A stretch of 16,883 nucleotides of DNA from the NCBI GenBank assembly GCA_937905985.1, contig CALCWC010000038.1, forward strand, positions 1 through 16,883. The letters are read 5' to 3'. The notes under the pieces were generated by a model. The model did no database searches. It saw nothing but the letters and a program-made list of their open reading frames with translations, and was not told the origin of the DNA. Positions 14,669 to 16,883 of the stretch are shown one piece after another. The position numbers and the translations under genes are program-made. The stretch's first letter is position 1, and every line of letters starts with the position of its first letter. The stretch is from an uncultured Verrucomicrobiales bacterium. Its GTDB lineage: Bacteria > Verrucomicrobiota > Verrucomicrobiia > Verrucomicrobiales > Akkermansiaceae.

Positions 14669-15508
14669 GTGAAATCCCTCCTCATCGCCGCCCTCTGCTC
14701 CCTCGGCATGCTCCATGCCGTGGAGGGGCCGCCCGAGCCGCCGAAAATGGACCAAACCGTCCTCTTCATCGGCAACAGCTACACCTATGTGAACGACCTG
14801 CCCAAGGTGTTCAACGCCCTGTGCCAGGCCGGCAAGCAAAAGCTGGGTGTGGATTCCTTCACGGAGGGCTCCTGCGCCCTGGTGGATTTCTATGAGCTGC
14901 CCCAGTTTGAGCCCGCCAAGAAGAAGGTGGCGGAGGGCAAGTTCACCTATGTGGTGTTGCAGGATCAGAGCCTGGTGCCCTCCCTGCGCCCGGACTGGAC
15001 CCTCGCCTACACCGCCAAGTGGAAGGAGCTGGTAACCGCCGCCAACGCCACGCCCGTGTACTTCATGACCTGGGCCCGCTGCATCAACGGAACCATGCGT
15101 CCGGATATGGCCGCGCAGGACAAGACCACCGCCATCTACTGCCAGGCGGCGCTGCGCGACAGCGTGACCCTGGTTCCCTGCGGCGAGGTGTGGCGTGAAT
15201 GGAACCGCCTTTACCCCGGCACCACTCTTTACGAGCGCGACGGCTCTCACCCCAACCCCGTTGGCGTGTACCTGAACGCCTGCACCTTCTACAAGGTGCT
15301 TTGCAAGAAATCTCCCGTGGGTCTTCCCGCCAGGTACCCCATGGGTGGCCCTGCCATTGTGGATATCAAGCCGCACCTTGCCCGCCAGTGCCAGGAACTT
15401 GTGGACAAGGTGGTGGATTCCTTCAATCCCCAGGCTTTCCTGGACGCGCACCCCAAGCTCAAGGCTGAGGATTCCGTTCCCCTCAACCGCCCCATCGGCA
15501 AGTGGTGA
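14669..15508 (+). CDS. Secreted SGNH/DUF4886-like hydrolase
   Basis: A predicted exported protein of 279 residues starting with GTG. GTG is preferred over the later in-frame ATG at 14708 because it gives a full signal peptide (KSLLIAALCSLGMLHA, cleavage near residue 17). The mature part begins with LFIGNSYTY, the SGNH block I, with S37 as likely nucleophile. QDQS in the middle and D191-G-S-H194-PNPVG near the end supply the other conserved blocks, with D191 and H194 completing the triad. The overall pattern resembles the DUF4886 branch of SGNH hydrolases, which includes carbohydrate esterase-like proteins. The substrate is unknown; an acetyl or other ester on a glycan is a reasonable guess. 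It lies 23 bases after proS, with no Shine-Dalgarno sequence, and converges on the ATPase gene with only 20 bases between stop codons. Confidence 0.82.
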   Translation: MKSLLIAALCSLGMLHAVEGPPEPPKMDQTVLFIGNSYTYVNDLPKVFNALCQAGKQKLGVDSFTEGSCALVDFYELPQFEPAKKKVAEGKFTYVVLQDQSLVPSLRPDWTLAYTAKWKELVTAANATPVYFMTWARCINGTMRPDMAAQDKTTAIYCQAALRDSVTLVPCGEVWREWNRLYPGTTLYERDGSHPNPVGVYLNACTFYKVLCKKSPVGLPARYPMGGPAIVDIKPHLARQCQELVDKVVDSFNPQAFLDAHPKLKAEDSVPLNRPIGKW

Positions 15509-15515
15509 ACTTGCC
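15497..15515 (+). other. Hairpin with the SGNH gene stop codon in its loop
   Basis: GGCAAGT (15497-15503) pairs with ACTTGCC (15509-15515); the 5-base loop GGTGA contains the TGA stop. It lies in the 20-bp gap between two convergent genes. No T-run follows on either strand. Confidence 0.4.
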
Positions 15516-15528
15516 ATAAGCCATCCGC

Positions 15529-16791
15529 CTACAGCCCTGAGATGGGGAAGGCCAGAGCCTTGAACGGCATGGCCTGCGGCTCCTTCACCGTGCAGAACAA
15601 CACCGGCGGCATCAATTCGCAATCTGAGGCCACAGGGAGCTTGCGGCAGTGCCGCAGATCGTCCATGAGCGGCGTGGATGTGCGTTTTACCTCCATGGGG
15701 TACACGCGGTCGTTTTCCTCAATGACGAAGTCAACTTCCGCCCCGTTGTCCATGTTGCGGTAGTAGGTGATTTCCGGGTGCTGGCCGTGGTTGGCGTACC
15801 GGCGCACAATTTGGCCGTACACCCAGGTTTCCATGATGGCCCCGGAGGGAGCCCCCTGCATCAGGTGTTCCACATTCTTCCAACCCGCGAGCCAGCAGCA
15901 CAATCCCGTGTCCATGAAGTACAGCTTGGGTGTTTTGGCCAAGCGCTTGGTGATGTTCACATAGTACGGTTGCACCAGCTCCACGATGCCGGACGCCTGC
16001 AGGATGGAAATCCAGGAGGCCACGGTCTTGGGATCCACCTCAATGGTCTTGGCTATGTCGGCGTACACGAGCTGCTGCCCGGTTCTCAGCGCCACGGCCT
16101 TCATGAACTTGGTGAACGCCACATCGTTCTGCACATTCGTGAGCTCACGCACGTCCCGCTTCACATATGTGTTCACATAGTTGCGGAAAAATGTGGCCGG
16201 AGTGAGTCCAGGCTCCCGGAAGAGTTTCGGGTATCCGCCGCGGATGATGCGCTTGTACAGCGTCCTCATGTCGCACAGACTTTCCTTGCACACGCTCTTG
16301 GGGAGGTTGTTCAGCGTAAGTGGACCTGCCTTGCCGTCGCCGTTAGTCTCATTCTGCGACAGGGTGTGCATGTCCACAATGCCGATGCGCCCGGCCAAGC
16401 TCTCGCTCACGTTGTGCATCATTAGGTAGCGCTGGGAACCGGTCAACCAATACATGCCGTTCTTTTGCTGGGCATCCACCCGCGCTTTGATGGTGCGGAA
16501 CAACCGCGGCGCATACTGCACCTCGTCTATGCACAGCGGCGTGCCATAGCTGTCCAGAAACCCGGTAGGGTCCCGCTGCGCAAATTCCGACAGGGATTCT
16601 GTGTCCAGGCTCACATACCGCATACCCTTCGGCATGATTTGTTTCAGCAGGGTGGACTTGCCGACCTGGCGCGCGCCCGTGATGAGCAGGCACGGGTAAT
16701 GCCGGTTCAACTCCAAAATTTCGCGGTTAATCCCGCGTGTAATGTATGCGCGGCTCCTTGCCATGGCTGTGTTATCATGCGTCCAATTCAT
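15529..16791 (-). CDS. AAA ATPase with C-terminal DUF4143 (PD-(D/E)xK-like) domain
   Basis: A 420-residue member of the widespread ATPase/DUF4143 family whose cellular role is not established. The Walker A motif is GARQVGKST (about 39-47) and Walker B is LCIDE (D89-E90). LTGSQRYLMM after it fits the sensor strand. A middle winged-helix-like region (about 225-270: TGQQLVYADIAKTIEVDPKTVASWISIL) is followed by KLYFMDTGLCCWLAG and then AEVDFVIE (D354) and MEVK (E367, K369), the spacing of a PD-(D/E)xK nuclease core. Two starts are possible: the ATG at 16791, used here, and the ATG at 16764 (MARSRAYITRGINREIL), which lies just after a -10-like GATAAC/TAACAC and matches the usual N-terminus of the family. 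Base composition appears lower in G/C than its neighbours, consistent with a mobile accessory gene. A 22-bp tandem array begins 15 bases upstream of the first ATG. Confidence 0.88.
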   Translation of the reverse strand: MNWTHDNTAMARSRAYITRGINREILELNRHYPCLLITGARQVGKSTLLKQIMPKGMRYVSLDTESLSEFAQRDPTGFLDSYGTPLCIDEVQYAPRLFRTIKARVDAQQKNGMYWLTGSQRYLMMHNVSESLAGRIGIVDMHTLSQNETNGDGKAGPLTLNNLPKSVCKESLCDMRTLYKRIIRGGYPKLFREPGLTPATFFRNYVNTYVKRDVRELTNVQNDVAFTKFMKAVALRTGQQLVYADIAKTIEVDPKTVASWISILQASGIVELVQPYYVNITKRLAKTPKLYFMDTGLCCWLAGWKNVEHLMQGAPSGAIMETWVYGQIVRRYANHGQHPEITYYRNMDNGAEVDFVIEENDRVYPMEVKRTSTPLMDDLRHCRKLPVASDCELMPPVLFCTVKEPQAMPFKALAFPISGL

Positions 16792-16805
16792 CGTGGAGTC
16801 AAGAT

Positions 16806-16883
16806 GAATTCCCGATTTTCAGTTCGAGAATTCCCGATTCTCAGTTCGAGAATTCCCGATTCTCAGTTCGAGAATTCCCGATT
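16806..16883. repeat. 22-bp tandem array of alternating dyads, running off the edge
   Basis: Three full 22-bp units (16806-16827, 16828-16849, 16850-16871) and 12 bases of a fourth are visible, identical except for one C-to-T change in the first. The repeat can be read as GAGAAT, TCCCG, ATTCTC, AGTTC: one 6-bp arm in alternating orientation with two alternating 5-bp spacers. Every arm is therefore half of two perfect inverted repeats, and dyad centres are 11 bp apart. The array abuts the upstream region of the ATPase gene and its length is unknown. There are no unique spacers, so it is not CRISPR. Confidence 0.93.

Noticed and set aside
16806..16883. CRISPR array
   Set aside because: Units are directly adjacent and nearly identical with no unique spacers, and no cas genes are present.

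Overview
The window looks like a piece of a high-GC Verrucomicrobiota chromosome, probably from the Akkermansiaceae or a gut relative. This rests on a very large autotransporter with beta-strand repeats, an archaeal/eukaryote-type prolyl-tRNA synthetase, single-gene transcription units, and the absence of clear Shine-Dalgarno sequences. The phylum call is an inference from gene content, not a computed placement.

Layout, left to right. Positions 1-167 hold only hairpins. A 1729-residue autotransporter runs leftwards (168-5357). A 212-bp divergent spacer separates it from pgsA (phospholipid synthesis, 5570-6199, rightwards). pgsA converges on dsbD across a strong bidirectional hairpin terminator. 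Four leftward genes follow, each with its own promoter: gpmI (10067-11599), a Cys-rich lipoprotein of unknown family (9112-9945), a GuaD-like deaminase (8529-9050) and dsbD (6310-8463). gpmI is divergent from a membrane-anchored ankyrin-like protein (11745-13052), across an AT-rich spacer with an inverted repeat. proS (13125-14645) and a secreted SGNH/DUF4886-like protein (14669-15508) follow in the same direction, probably co-transcribed. They converge on a DUF4143-type AAA ATPase (15529-16791, leftwards). Upstream of that gene's start the window ends inside a 22-bp tandem array.

Functionally this is mostly chromosomal housekeeping (PgsA, DsbD, GpmI, ProS) mixed with envelope proteins. DsbD feeds reducing power to the periplasm, and several exported products here carry cysteines (the autotransporter barrel and the lipoprotein), so the genes may meet in the same compartment. 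No classical operon is evident apart from proS with the SGNH gene. No RNA genes, insertion sequences or CRISPR arrays were seen.

The two most interesting signals are regulatory. (1) At least five genes have a sigma70-like promoter placed so that the -10 element ends 6-7 bases before the ATG. Transcription would then begin at the start codon, predicting leaderless mRNAs. (2) The 22-bp array at the right edge consists of one 6-bp arm in alternating orientation, separated by two alternating 5-bp spacers. This gives a perfect dyad every 11 bp, about one helical turn.
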